A DNA stretch of 64,000 nucleotides from Acidimicrobiales bacterium (GCA_016716005.1 JADJXE010000001.1:819001-883000); one strand, 5' to 3'. Shown: positions 16,872 to 25,539, counted from the first letter of the stretch. Made by a program: numbers and translations. Notes: a model not told the origin generated them from the sequence alone.

Positions 16872-18443
16872 ATGGCGTTCAGGGAGGTCCGGGTGTTCGA
16901 GGTTCGTGAGGTGCTGCGGCTGTGGCTGGCCGGTGAGGGCATCCGAGCGACGGAACGGCTGGTCGGCTTCGACCGCAAGACCGTGCGCCGCTATGTGGAT
17001 GCCGCGGTCGGGTTGGGGCTGGTCCGCGACGGCGGCGACGAGCAGCTGACCGATGTGTTCATCGGGGTGGTGGTGGAAGCGGTCCGCCCGCACCGCCTCG
17101 ACGGGCACGGCGAGGCGTGGCGGCTGCTCCAGGCCCACCACGACGAGATCGCCGGGTGGGTCGCCGACGACCTCACCGCGGTGAGGATCCACGAGCTGTT
17201 GGAGCGGCGCGGCGTGGGTGTGCCGTGCCGGACGGTGCAGCGCTACATCGCACAGGTCCTGGGGCGCACCCGCGGTCGGGGCCCGACGGTCCGGGTCAAC
17301 GATGGCGAACCGGGCGACGAGCTCCAGGTCGACTTCGGTCGCATGGGCCTGATCTTCGACCCGGCGGCGGGCCGGGACCGGGTGGTGCACGCGTTGATCT
17401 TCACCGCCTGCTTCTCCCGGCACTGCTTCGTGTGGTTGACCCACCGTCAGACCACCGACGCAGTGATCGCCGGGTGCGAGGCGGCGTGGGCGTTCTTTGG
17501 TGGCGTGTTCTCCACGTTGATCCCCGACAACCTCGCCGCGGTGGTCGAGGGCGCCGACGCGTTGGAGCCCCGCTTCAATCAGGCCTTCGTCGAGTACGCG
17601 CAGGCCCGCGGGTTCAAGATCGACCCGGCTCGGGTCCGCTCCCCGCAGGACAAGCCCCGGGTCGAGCGGCAGGTGCAGTTCGTGCGCGGCTCGTTCTTCG
17701 CCGGCGAGCGCTTCGTCGACCTGGCCGACGCCCAACGCCGCGTCGAGGTGTGGTGCCGGGAGCGGGCCGGGTTGCGGGTGCATGGCACGACCCAGCAGCG
17801 ACCCGTCGAGGTGTTCGCCGTCGAAGAGCTGCCCTGGCTGGCGCCGGCGCCGACGGCGCCCTACGACGTGCCGATCTACGCGACAGCCAAGGTGCATAGG
17901 GATCATCACGTCGAGGTGGCCCGGTCGCTCTACTCGGTGCCGGGCGCCCTGATCGGGGCCCGGGTCGAGGTGCGCGCCGACCGGGCGCTGGTGCGGATCT
18001 TCCACCGCGGCCAGCTCGTCAAGGTTCATCCCCGCCAGCAACCAGGCCGCCGCTCAACCGACCCCGACGACCTCCCGGCCACCAAGACCGTCTACGCCAT
18101 GCGGGACCTCGACCGGCTCCGGGCCATGGCCGCCGAGCACGGGCCGAACGTCGGCGCCTACGCCTCGGCGCTGCTGGACATCCCGTTGCCCTGGACCAAG
18201 ATGCGCCAGGTCTACGCGCTGCTTGGACTCGTCAAGAAGTGGGGCGCCGAGCGGGTCGACACCGCCTGCGCCAGCGCCCTCGCTCACGAGCAGGTCAACG
18301 TCGGGCTCATCGGCCGCATGCTCGAACGCGGCACCGAACAGACAACGACGCCGACCACACCACCAGCAGGCATCGTGGTCGCCGGCCGGTTCGCCCGTGA
18401 TCCCGGCCACTTCGCCGTCACCCGCACCGAGGCCGTCCGATGA
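16872..18443 (+). CDS. istA: IS21 transposase IstA
   Basis: 523 residues. An N-terminal HTH (VREVLRLWLAGEGIRATERL ... FDRKTVRRYVDAA) precedes the rve-type integrase core. The core shows GDELQVDFGRMG (first Asp), STLIPDNLAAVVEG (second Asp) and PQDKPRVERQVQFVRG (catalytic Glu, with spacing as in IstA). The C-terminus has the usual beta-barrel-like YSVPGALIGARVEVRADRAL. It is the only unbroken istA in the window. The stop overlaps the istB start (ATGA), giving the normal coupled pair. Confidence 0.92.
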   Translation: MAFREVRVFEVREVLRLWLAGEGIRATERLVGFDRKTVRRYVDAAVGLGLVRDGGDEQLTDVFIGVVVEAVRPHRLDGHGEAWRLLQAHHDEIAGWVADDLTAVRIHELLERRGVGVPCRTVQRYIAQVLGRTRGRGPTVRVNDGEPGDELQVDFGRMGLIFDPAAGRDRVVHALIFTACFSRHCFVWLTHRQTTDAVIAGCEAAWAFFGGVFSTLIPDNLAAVVEGADALEPRFNQAFVEYAQARGFKIDPARVRSPQDKPRVERQVQFVRGSFFAGERFVDLADAQRRVEVWCRERAGLRVHGTTQQRPVEVFAVEELPWLAPAPTAPYDVPIYATAKVHRDHHVEVARSLYSVPGALIGARVEVRADRALVRIFHRGQLVKVHPRQQPGRRSTDPDDLPATKTVYAMRDLDRLRAMAAEHGPNVGAYASALLDIPLPWTKMRQVYALLGLVKKWGAERVDTACASALAHEQVNVGLIGRMLERGTEQTTTPTTPPAGIVVAGRFARDPGHFAVTRTEAVR

Positions 18444-19030
18444 CCACCCCGACGGTCACCCCCGAACTGCGGGCCCTGCTGCGCCGCGTCAAGCTCGGCC
18501 GCTGCCTGGACACCCTCCCCGAACGACTCGCCCTCGCATCCACCAGCCGCATGGGACATGCCGAGTTCCTCGAGCTCGTCCTGGCCGACGAAGTCACCCG
18601 TCGAGAGACAACCTCCAGCCGCCCTGCGATCACGAGCCGCCGGGCTCGACCCGTCGATGACCCTGGACCGTTGGGACGACACCGCCAAGGTCAACTACGA
18701 CCGGGCTACTTGGACCGAACTGTGCTCACTGCGGTTCGTCGACGGCGGCCACAACGCCGTCATCATGGGACCCGTCGGGGTCGGCAAGACCTTCCTGGCC
18801 ACCGCCCTCGGCCACGCCGCCATCCGCCGCCGCTACACCGTGCACTTCGAACGCTGCGACCGGCTCCTCAAACGGCTCCGCGCCAGCCGGCTCGACAACA
18901 GCCACGACACCGAGATCCGCAAGCTCCTCCGCGTGGACCTGCTGATCATCGACGACTTCGCCCTCCAGAGCCTCGACGCGCTCGACACCGCACCCCAGCG
19001 GCCCGGCGATCATCCCGTCGCCGACGTTGA
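18440..19030 (+). pseudogene. IS21 helper ATPase IstB, frameshifted and internally deleted
   Basis: It begins intact (MTTPTVTPELRALLRRVKLG) but an extra C near 18616 (ACCTCCAGCC versus ACCTCAGCC in copy 2) shifts the frame. The ATPase part with Walker A GPVGVGKT is then read in another frame. About 210 bp are missing after LQSLDALDT, removing the sensor region (VYELIVERHRVAATIVTSNR in copy 2). No functional helper can be made from this copy. Confidence 0.85.
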
Positions 19031-19094
19031 CACCCCGACGAAGTGGTCCCATGCCACTGGCGCTCAGGTGGTCCCATCGAGCTGGCGCACGACA

Positions 19095-19148
19095 CCCCCC
19101 CCCGACATCCGAGCAGCGCTCTTCCCTGACTACAAGGACGACAGGTAG
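19095..19148 (+). pseudogene. Excisionase-like gene, 3' remnant after IS21
   Basis: After nine C residues the frame reads PDIRAALFPDYKDDR and stops at 19148. This would complete the HTH protein begun at 16545. IS21 duplicates 4-8 bp, and the C-tract hides the exact size, so the join is likely but not certain. Bases 19149-19289 hold nothing recognisable. Confidence 0.45.
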
Positions 19149-19289
19149 GCGCGCGTGGCGTAGACCTCAACGTTCGCAACGTCAGGAGGCGCTGAATACA
19201 CATCAGTTTCCACGCAACCTGGTGCCGCCTCGCGGCATGGGACTATCGGCGCACCGTGGGCAGCGCCGAATCCGAATCCGTCGCTGTCT

Positions 19290-19604
19290 TCAGCCGCCCT
19301 CGAGGAGCCCGGTGACGGTGGACGCGGCGAGCGCGAAGCCCAGCGGCCGCCAGGCTCGGGGGGCGACCCGGCGGGCGGCGGCCACCGCGAGCCCGGCCCA
19401 CACCGACGCGCACCACGGGCAGCCGGCCAGGTAGGCGAGACGCCCGTCAGGGTTGCGGTCGACGACCCGTTCGCGGATCGGCCGGGTGAGCTCGTCGCTG
19501 GTCACGAGGCGGGTGAGGCGGTGCACGGCGACCACGTCCACCGCCAGGTTGGCGGCGAGCTCGAGGGCGGCGAGGGCCGGGCCGTAGCCGCACCGGTCGC
19601 TCAC
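19290..19604 (-). CDS. DUF1360-family membrane protein (phage-associated)
   Basis: 104 residues from a GTG whose bases overlap the previous stop (GTGA). The pattern VAVHRLTRLVTSDELTRPIR, then LAGCPWCASVWAGLAVAAAR fits DUF1360, small membrane proteins common in actinobacteria and their phages. The conserved CPWC and a C-terminal hydrophobic helix are present. The function is unknown. It is the third gene of the minus-strand phage piece: terminase end, small protein, DUF1360. Confidence 0.75.
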   Translation of the reverse strand: MSDRCGYGPALAALELAANLAVDVVAVHRLTRLVTSDELTRPIRERVVDRNPDGRLAYLAGCPWCASVWAGLAVAAARRVAPRAWRPLGFALAASTVTGLLEGG

Positions 19605-19894
19605 GCCGGCGTCTCGGTGGCTCGCAGCTGGGCCATGCGCCGTTCGGTGAGCCGCTTGACCGGGTGGCCGCAGCCGCAGCCGGCTTCGACGGTCACGCCG
19701 GGGGCTGTCCAGCGGCGCCCGTCGCTGGTGACCTGCCCGGCGGGGATGACGGCGATCCGCCGGGGGGTGGCGGTGCGGTGCTCGGCCCACCACACCTCGA
19801 CCGTGCCGTCGTGGTCGACGAGCCGGCACGGTTCGAACACGGCACCGTCAACGGTGACTCCGGCGGGGAACGGGAACCTCACCGGGCCGACCAT
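19601..19894 (-). CDS. Small phage protein next to terminase (copy 1)
   Basis: 97 residues from the ATG at 19894 (MVGPVRFPFPAGVTVDGAVF). Its start lies 15 nt inside the end of the terminase remnant. The C-terminal half has a zinc-ribbon-like CGCGHPVKRLTERR. No named family is recognised. A second copy at 22285-22419 is cut by a stop after EHRTATP. This copy reads through the same place as PRRIAVIPAGQ, so it is the intact version. Confidence 0.7.
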   Translation of the reverse strand: MVGPVRFPFPAGVTVDGAVFEPCRLVDHDGTVEVWWAEHRTATPRRIAVIPAGQVTSDGRRWTAPGVTVEAGCGCGHPVKRLTERRMAQLRATETPA

Positions 19895-20039
19895 GCCCGC
19901 CCGGCCGGCTGGCGTGGTGGCAGCCGCAACGGCAGCCGCGTCCGGGCCAGCTCGGCGGCGTTGGTGCGGGCCGGGCCGGCGGCCAGCTGAGGGAACAACG
20001 CGGTGACCGCCCACACGCACGCGTCCACCCGGTCGGGGC
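19668..20039. repeat. Duplicated terminase-tail segment, copy 1 (partner 22190-22561)
   Basis: About 370 bp, starting CCGCAGCCGCAGCC and ending at CACCCGGTCGGGGC, are closely similar in direct orientation to 22190-22561. The segment spans the last 50 codons of the terminase and most of the small downstream gene. Between the copies lie a HEPN-like fragment, the PadR and permease genes and an integrase fragment. Confidence 0.85.
19879..20039 (-). pseudogene. Terminase large subunit, C-terminal remnant
   Basis: The minus frame reads PDRVDACVWAVTALFPQLAA and ends PPRQPAGRAWSAR and stop, almost identical to the end of the complete terminase at 22404-23771. It lacks the ATPase and most of the nuclease. 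The join to the upstream HEPN-like fragment at about 20039 is the duplication endpoint. Confidence 0.85.
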
Positions 20040-20369
20040 AAGTCGTGGCCGAGCGTGGATCGCCTCGGGTTGTGCGTGTCGAGTTCGGCGGCCCTGCACG
20101 ATCAGCACCTCGAGCGCATCGGCCTGCCGCGGGCTGGCCTGGGCGATGAACACCTGCGCAACCTGGTCGTGGAGGTCCCGGCAGTAGCTCTGGAACTGGG
20201 CGACCAGCGCGAGGAACAGGCTCCGGTTGAGCTGGGTGGTCCCCCACCGTCGGCCCGGGCCGGTCCCGGTCAGGTTGGCGTGCTCCGCTTCGAGCTCCGC
20301 GAGACGGGCGAGCCCGGAGCTGCGCCATTGGGTCAAGGCGGTCGAGGAGAATGGACGTGAGCCTCCCAC
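20040..20369 (-). pseudogene. HEPN-like hypothetical protein, truncated and frameshifted
   Basis: It starts at a GTG (20369) and reads LARLAELEAEHANLTGTGPG, then LFLALVAQFQSYCRDLHDQV and ADALEVLIVQGR, matching a common actinobacterial protein with a HEPN-type helical core. After that an extra C shifts the frame (ELDTHNPRRSTLG appears in the next frame). The gene is cut at 20039 by the terminase fragment. The function of the family is not established. Confidence 0.6.
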
Positions 20370-20416
20370 GAGCTTGGCCCGACTCCCAGCGGCGGGCCTC
20401 AGCCCACTGGAACAAC

Positions 20417-20437
20417 CGATATCGGCACTCGATATCT
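20417..20437. promoter_or_regulatory. Candidate PadR operator
   Basis: GATATC at 20418-20423 and again at 20431-20436, with flanking bases giving CGATATCGGCACTCGATATC, form an AT-rich inverted repeat 21 bp upstream of the PadR start. PadR proteins commonly bind such ATAT-containing dyads over their own promoter. The stretch is the only AT-rich patch in this neighbourhood. Confidence 0.5.
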
Positions 20438-20457
20438 GTATCCGACATCATGTTCCC

Positions 20458-20751
20458 GTGAAGGAACTGCTTCGCGGCGCGATCCGATTGCATGTGCTCC
20501 ACCACGCGGATGAGGGTGCGGTGCACGGGGCGTGGATGGCCGAGGAGCTCGCCCATCACGGCTACCGGATCAGTCCGGGGACGCTGTACCCGACGCTGCA
20601 CCGGATGGAGGCGCAGGGTCTGTTGCGCTCCCGCCAGGTGGTGGTCGAGGGACGGGCCCGACGGGTCTACCGGATCACCGCCGCCGGTCGGCGTGAGCTC
20701 GCTGAGGGCCGGCGGGTCCTGCAGGAGCTCGCGGATGAGGTGCTCCCGTGA
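20458..20751 (+). CDS. PadR-family transcriptional regulator
   Basis: 97 residues from a GTG (VKELLRGAIRLHVLHHADEG). The winged-helix signature is clear: AEELAHHGYRISPGTLYPTL then HRMEAQGLLRS and RRVYRITAAGRREL. The protein is one helix-dimer domain long, typical of short PadR repressors. Its stop overlaps the permease start by 4 nt (GTGA), so it most likely controls that permease and itself through the dyad at 20417-20437. An earlier in-frame start at 20227 would cross the operator and is not preferred. Confidence 0.88.
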   Translation: MKELLRGAIRLHVLHHADEGAVHGAWMAEELAHHGYRISPGTLYPTLHRMEAQGLLRSRQVVVEGRARRVYRITAAGRRELAEGRRVLQELADEVLP

Positions 20752-22043
20752 CCGGCGCCGACGACGCGCAGCCCGACACCCGGCTGGCTCGCCGCCTCGG
20801 CACTCGCGACGCGGTGGTGATCGGCCTGGGGTCGATGATCGGCGCCGGGGTGTTCGCCGCTATCGGCCCGGCCGCCGCGGTCGCGGGCGGCGGCCTCCTC
20901 ATCGGCCTGGCGCTCGCGGCGGTCGTCGCCTACTGCAACGCCACCTCCTCCGCGCAGCTCGCGGCGCTCTACCCGGCGTCAGGTGGGACCTATGTCTATG
21001 GCCGCAAGCGGCTCGGGCACCTCTGGGGGTTCCTGGCCGGGTGGGGGTTCGTGATCGGCAAGACCGCGAGCTGCGCGGCGATGGCGCTCACCTTCGGCAG
21101 CTACGTCGCACCCGACCTGGCGCGTCCGCTCGGCATCGGCGCGGTGGTGGCGCTTACGGCGGTGAACCTTCGGGGTGTGCAGAAGACCGCGCTGCTGACT
21201 CGCGTCCTCGTGGGGGTGGTGCTCGGGGCGCTCGCCGTCGTCGTCACCGCTGGATTGTCGTCGTCGCCGACGACCGCGAACATCGGGCCGCTCACCGACG
21301 GGGGTGTCCGGGGCGTCCTCGAGGCGGGCGCGCTGCTGTTCTTCGCGTTCGCCGGCTACGCCCGCATCGCCACACTGGGCGAAGAGGTCCGCGACCCCGC
21401 CCGCACCATTCCCCGAGCCATCCCGATCGCGCTCGGCATCACCCTCGTCGTCTACACGACCGTGGCTGTCGTGTCGCTGTGCGCTGTTGGCCCCGCCGCG
21501 CTGGCGGCGACGAGCGCGCCGCTCACCACCGTGGCCGAGGCGAGCGGGTGGTCCTGGGCCGAACCCGTGGTCCGTGCCGGCGCCGCCGTCGCCTCGCTCG
21601 GGGTGCTGTTGTCGTTGTTGGTCGGCGTCAGTCGCACCACCTTCGCCATGGCCGGCGAGGCCGACCTGCCGCGCTGGCTCGACGCCGTGCATCCGGTCCA
21701 CCGGATCCCCCACCGCGCCGAGACGGTCGTCGCCGCCGCGGTCATCGCCGTCGTGCTCGTCGCCGACGTCCGAGGTGCCATCGGGTTCAGCTCGTTCGCG
21801 GTGCTCTTCTACTACGCCGTGGCCAACGCCTCGGCGGTCACCCTCACCGCAAGCGAACGGCGCTGGCCCCGCCCGCTCGCCGTCGCCGGCATGATCGGCT
21901 GCGTCACTCTCGCCGTCGCGCTCCCCGCCAGCAGCGTGATCGGCGGCACCGTCCTCCTCGTATCTGGCGCCGTGGTCTGGGCGTTACGCCGCCGCCTGAG
22001 CCGCACGCCAACGAGCGAGCACCCTGATGACCAACGTGGATGA
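20748..22043 (+). CDS. APC-superfamily amino acid/amine permease
   Basis: 431 residues, about 12 membrane helices. The N-terminal DAVVIGLGSMIGAGVFAAIG is the first-helix signature of APC transporters (substrate backbone binding), followed by ASGGTYVYGRKRLGHLWGFL in helix 3 and FFAFAGYARIATLGEEVRDP in helix 6. The substrate is probably an amino acid or polyamine. It is coupled to PadR by a 4-nt overlap. The pair sits between two copies of a terminase-tail segment, so it looks like a cassette trapped inside the phage relic. Confidence 0.88.
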   Translation: MTGADDAQPDTRLARRLGTRDAVVIGLGSMIGAGVFAAIGPAAAVAGGGLLIGLALAAVVAYCNATSSAQLAALYPASGGTYVYGRKRLGHLWGFLAGWGFVIGKTASCAAMALTFGSYVAPDLARPLGIGAVVALTAVNLRGVQKTALLTRVLVGVVLGALAVVVTAGLSSSPTTANIGPLTDGGVRGVLEAGALLFFAFAGYARIATLGEEVRDPARTIPRAIPIALGITLVVYTTVAVVSLCAVGPAALAATSAPLTTVAEASGWSWAEPVVRAGAAVASLGVLLSLLVGVSRTTFAMAGEADLPRWLDAVHPVHRIPHRAETVVAAAVIAVVLVADVRGAIGFSSFAVLFYYAVANASAVTLTASERRWPRPLAVAGMIGCVTLAVALPASSVIGGTVLLVSGAVVWALRRRLSRTPTSEHPDDQRG

Positions 22044-22084
22044 CAGCCCTTCGGGTTGGCGTCGAAGTCGTCCACGCTGGGGCG

Positions 22085-22183
22085 ATGAGCTACATCATCC
22101 AACGCCAGAACCGCTTCTACGTCGTCTCCTACGGCACCGACCAACTCACCGGCAAGGAACGCCGACGATGGCACGCCGCCGGT
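22085..22183 (+). pseudogene. Tyrosine integrase, N-terminal fragment
   Basis: The ATG at 22085 gives MSYIIQRQNRFYVVSYGTDQ then LTGKERRRWHAAG, the arm-binding domain found at the start of actinobacterial phage-type integrases (YxRGNGWYVRxYD.DPLTGKxRR pattern). After 33 residues it runs into the duplicated terminase-tail segment. No core-binding or catalytic domain remains. Confidence 0.7.
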
Positions 22184-22189
22184 TGCCCG

Positions 22190-22561
22190 CAGCCGCAGCC
22201 GCCGCCGGCTTCGACCGTCAGGCCGGGGGCTGTCCAGCGGCGCCCGTCGCAGGTGACCTGCCCGGCGGGGATGACGGCGATCCGTCAGGGGGTGGCGGTG
22301 CGGTGCTCGGCCCACCACACCTCGACCGTGCCGTCGTGGTCCGCGAGCCGGCACGGCTCGTACACGGCACCGTCGACGGTGACTCGGGCGGGGAACGGGA
22401 ACCTCACCGAGCCGACCATGCCCGCCCGGCCGGCTGGCGTGGTGGCAGCCGCAACGGCAGCCGCGTCCGGGCCAGCTCGGCGTTAGTGCGGGCCGGGCCG
22501 GCGGCCAGCTGAGGGAACAGCGCGGTGACCGCCCACACGCACGCGTCCACCCGGTCGGGGC
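22190..22561. repeat. Duplicated terminase-tail segment, copy 2 (partner 19668-20039)
   Basis: Same sequence as 19668-20039 with scattered differences. One is a change that makes a stop codon in the small gene, and another is a 3-bp difference in the terminase tail (NAAELA versus NAELA). Confidence 0.85.
22285..22419 (-). pseudogene. Small phage protein next to terminase (copy 2, nonsense)
   Basis: It starts at ATG 22419, 15 nt inside the terminase end, exactly as in copy 1, and reads MVGSVRFPFPARVTVDGAVY. A TGA at 22285-22287 replaces the CGG codon of copy 1 right after EHRTATP. Homology to the rest of the gene continues to about 22190. Confidence 0.7.
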
Positions 22562-23771
22562 TGCCCCCCTCGCCCGGCACCCACTGGCACATCTGATCCT
22601 CCAGAGCGGGGAACGCGCCGGCATGGTGGACCCAGCCCTGCTCGTAGAGAGCGGCGACCGGCTCGGCCCGCACCGCCTTCCCGCCGGTGGCTCGCACCAC
22701 CTGCACCGGCACCATCGGGTTCACCGCCTTGATGACCGACACCACCATGTCGCCGCCCTGGTTCACCTCGGCGACCACCCGGTCGGCGGCGAAGCGGTGG
22801 TAGGCGCCGACCGCCTGGGCGGCCCACCGCTCCGGGCTGCCGTGCAGGCTGTCGTCGCCCAGCACCCACGCGTCGGCGCCGGCCAGCCCGACGGTGACGA
22901 TCCCGCATTCGTCGCCGCCGGCGGTGGCCGGCGGGTCCACCCCGACCACCGCCCGGTGCAACACGGGGACGTTCGGGTCGCGGTGGCCGTCGATCCACGC
23001 TCGCTGCCACAGGGCGCCTTCGACGTCGTCGAGGAGCTCGCCTTCGAGCTCCTGGCGGCCCAGGCGGGTGCCGCCGTAGCGGGCTTCGAGCTCGGCCAGC
23101 GCCGCGGCCGACAGGTGCGCCCGGTTGGCCCACGTCGACGTCCGCACCAGCCGCACCGCCCCGTCCGGGTGGCCGGCGCGTTCCCACAGCTCGCGCAGCA
23201 GCGGCGTCGAGCGGGGGGTGGTGGTCACCACCACCCGGGGCCGCACCCCGAGGCGCAGGCCGAACATGGCTTGGTCCCAGGCGTCGCGGTCGGCCCACGC
23301 GCCGAGCTCCTCGAGCCAGGCGCCGTGATGCTGGGGGCCGCGCAGCCGTTCCGGTTCGGCCGCCGAGAACAGCTTGATGCGCGCCTGGTTGACGAGGACC
23401 AGCTCGCCCAGGCTGCGGTTCCAGGCGGCCACCCACGTGGCCGGGACGGCGGCCAGGAGCCCCGACACGCCTTCCACGCAGGTGTCGCGGCCGTCGGCGA
23501 AGGTGGGGGCGATGACCGCCCAGCGGCTGTCAGGGTGGGCCATGGCCTGGTCGGCCAGCCATTGGGCGCCGCCCAGCGTCTTGCCTGAGCCCCGCCCGCC
23601 CGACAGCACCCACACCCCCCAGTCGCCGTCGGGGGGCGTCTGATGGGCGTGGCGGGTGGCGTGCCAGGCGACCAGTCCGACCAGGCGGTCCCGCACGTGG
23701 GGCGACGCCCGGGCCAGCAGCTCGCCGGCAGGCAGCCCTGTCAGGTCAGCCACCGCGGAGCTGGTCGACAA
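22404..23771 (-). CDS. Phage/GTA-type terminase large subunit
   Basis: 455 residues, full length. The ATPase domain has Walker A LSGGRGSGKTLGG (about 57-68), a Walker B-like GAWLEELGAWADRD and the coupling motif VVTTTPRSTPLL. The RNase H-like nuclease follows with VVGVDPPATAGGDECGIV (first Asp), DRVVAEVNQGGDM and PDRVDACVWA (last Asp). It cuts and pumps DNA into proheads. The start lies 26 nt inside the upstream HTH gene. No frameshift is seen, unusual among the phage genes here. Confidence 0.9.
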   Translation of the reverse strand: MSTSSAVADLTGLPAGELLARASPHVRDRLVGLVAWHATRHAHQTPPDGDWGVWVLSGGRGSGKTLGGAQWLADQAMAHPDSRWAVIAPTFADGRDTCVEGVSGLLAAVPATWVAAWNRSLGELVLVNQARIKLFSAAEPERLRGPQHHGAWLEELGAWADRDAWDQAMFGLRLGVRPRVVVTTTPRSTPLLRELWERAGHPDGAVRLVRTSTWANRAHLSAAALAELEARYGGTRLGRQELEGELLDDVEGALWQRAWIDGHRDPNVPVLHRAVVGVDPPATAGGDECGIVTVGLAGADAWVLGDDSLHGSPERWAAQAVGAYHRFAADRVVAEVNQGGDMVVSVIKAVNPMVPVQVVRATGGKAVRAEPVAALYEQGWVHHAGAFPALEDQMCQWVPGEGGSPDRVDACVWAVTALFPQLAAGPARTNAELARTRLPLRLPPRQPAGRAWSAR

Positions 23772-24204
23772 GGCGGGCCACCTCGGCGTCGATGGCGTCG
23801 AGGGCTTCGGCCCGTTCGGTGGCCCCCCCGGAGAGCAGCTGGGCGTTGCGGATCAGAGTGTCGTAGGCGCGGGCCGCGGCCGACAGCATCGGCGCGTTGG
23901 CCGCCGCGGCGGCGTCGCGCATGGCCTGGCGGACGACCGCGGCGGTGATGCCGGCGGCGTCGGCTTCGCCGGCCCGGCGCTCCGCCCAGCGGCGGTGCGC
24001 CGTCTCGACGGCGGCCCGTGTCTGCTCGGCGCGCTGGTGGGCGGCCAGGCGGGCCGCTTCGGTGGTGCGCTCCCACCGCTCGGCCTTGGCGTGCTTGTCG
24101 ACCGCCTGGCGGGTGCAGCCCAACGCCGCCGCGATCTGCGAGGCGGTCTGCCCGTCGCCCCACAGGCGGCGGCCCAGCGCCCAGTCACGCCGCGGTGCGG
24201 TCAT
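23746..24204 (-). CDS. HTH protein, probable terminase small subunit
   Basis: 152 residues. The N-terminal HTH is DWALGRRLWGDGQTASQIAA then ALGCTRQAVDKHAKAERW, followed by a long charged helical region rich in Ala, Glu and Arg, likely a coiled coil. The position directly before terL with a 26-nt overlap makes the packaging-recognition subunit the natural reading. Small subunits vary too much to confirm by motif. Confidence 0.72.
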   Translation of the reverse strand: MTAPRRDWALGRRLWGDGQTASQIAAALGCTRQAVDKHAKAERWERTTEAARLAAHQRAEQTRAAVETAHRRWAERRAGEADAAGITAAVVRQAMRDAAAAANAPMLSAAARAYDTLIRNAQLLSGGATERAEALDAIDAEVARLVDQLRGG

Positions 24205-25496
24205 CGCCGAAGTCGCAGGGCTCGCCGGTGGCCTCCAGGACGGGCAGCCGGCCGGTGTAGTCCTGCCAGCGCCGGCAGATCACATCCACGTAGGCCGGGT
24301 CGACTTCGACCAGGCGGGCCCGCCGGCCGGTGCGCTCGCAGGCGATGAGCGTCGACCCCGACCCGCCGAACGGGTCCAACACCGCTCCGCCCTTCGGGCT
24401 GCTGTTGCGCACCATCGGGACGATCAGCTCGACCGGCTTCATGGTCGGGTGCTCCCGCGACGCGTTGGGGGTGTCGACGTGGAACACCGACACCTGGGCG
24501 TGGTCGCCGAACCAGCCCCGCCCACCGACGCGCCCCCACCGGCCCGCTGCCGGCTTGTAGGCGTACATGACCGCCTCGTGCTGGTAGTGGTAGTCGGTGT
24601 GGCCCAACAGCAGCCGTGACTTCACCCACACCAGCGACTGGCGCAGCCGCCACCGCTGGGTCACCACCTCCGAGAACACCGGATGCTGGGGGCCGGCCGG
24701 GTAGGCCACGTACACCATCCCCCCGGGCCCAGCACCCTGTCCACGTTGGCGAACGCCGCGTGCAGCAGCCCCGCCAGGCCGTCCCCATCGAGGTCGTCGT
24801 TGGCGATGGTCAGCGCGTCGCGGGTCTTGCCGACATAGGCAACCCCGTAGGGCGGGTCGGTCCACACCATGTCGGCCAGCCCGCCGGCCATCACCCGCTC
24901 CACGTCGGCGAGCCGGGTGGCGTCGCCGCACAGCACCCGATGCTCCCCCAACACCCACAGATCACCGGTGGTGCTCGTCGGAGGCGCCGCCGCCGGCACA
25001 TCGTCCTCGCCTGGCACGGGCGGCCCGGGATCGTCGGCGCCGAGGTCGAGGCCGGCCAGCTCCTCCTCCAAGGCCTCCAGCGACCACGACGCCGCCGCCA
25101 ACAGCTCCTCGTCCCGCTCGGCCACCCAGCCCACCATCGCCTCCAGATCACCCGGGTCGTCGCTGCCAGATCCGAAGTGCGGTCGTCGGCCAGCGCGTAA
25201 GCGCGGGCGGTCACGTCGTCGTCGTCCACCCACACCACCGCAATGTGGGGCCAGCCGAGCTGGCGGGCGGCCAGCAGCGTGTGGTTCCCGGCGATCACCG
25301 TACGGTCCGACCGGCGGGCCACGATCGGCTTGCGCTGCCCGAACGTGGCCAGCGACCGGGCGACCGCGTCGACGTCACCGCGGCGCGGGTTGCCGGCCAG
25401 CAGCAGGAGGGTGTCAATGGGGGCGGCCAGCTCGGCCAAGTCCAGGGCGATCACAGCGGTCGGGTTGCTACCGGTTGCGGCGGGTTGCTGCGACAC
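24185..25496 (-). pseudogene. ParB-like/DNA methylase fusion, copy A (two frameshifts)
   Basis: From GTG 25496 the N-terminal ParB-like domain reads AGNPRRGDVDAVARSLATFG then QRKPIVARRSDRTVIAGNHT. Near 25180 a one-base change (TCTGGCAGC) shifts to the frame with the DNA methyltransferase start: LGEHRVLCGDATRLADVERV and MVWTDPPYGVAYVGK (DPPY catalytic motif). A second loss in a G-run near 24722 shifts again to the C-terminal part with LDPFGGSGSTLIACERTGRR (SAM-binding). The intact form would be a ParB-N6-adenine/N4-cytosine methylase of phage type. The end overlaps the HTH gene by 20 nt. Confidence 0.85.
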
Positions 25497-25539
25497 CCGT
25501 TGCAGGGTGCCGGGCCGACCTGCCCGCGCGGTTGGCAGC
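24535..25539. repeat. Duplicated ParB-methylase segment, copy A (partner 28808-29814)
   Basis: About 1 kb, from CCCCACCGGCCCGCTGCC to GGTTGGCAG, nearly identical in direct orientation to 28808-29814. Both copies carry the same one-base frameshift between the ParB and methylase parts, so the duplication came after that mutation or the copies have been homogenised. Confidence 0.88.

Larger units (their letters stand above)
16692..19094 (+). mobile_element. IS21-family element, copy 1 (istA intact, istB broken)
   Basis: 2,403 bp. The left end is TGTCGCCCGCCAGCCGCATG and the right end (inward) TGTCGTGCGCCAGCTCGATG, each followed by several ATGGGACCAC repeats, the multiple transposase-binding sites typical of IS21 ends. 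The flanks are a C-tract on both sides, consistent with a CCCCC duplication. Relative to copy 2 (34223-36841, inverted) it lacks about 210 bp of istB. It interrupts the excisionase-like gene. Confidence 0.88.
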
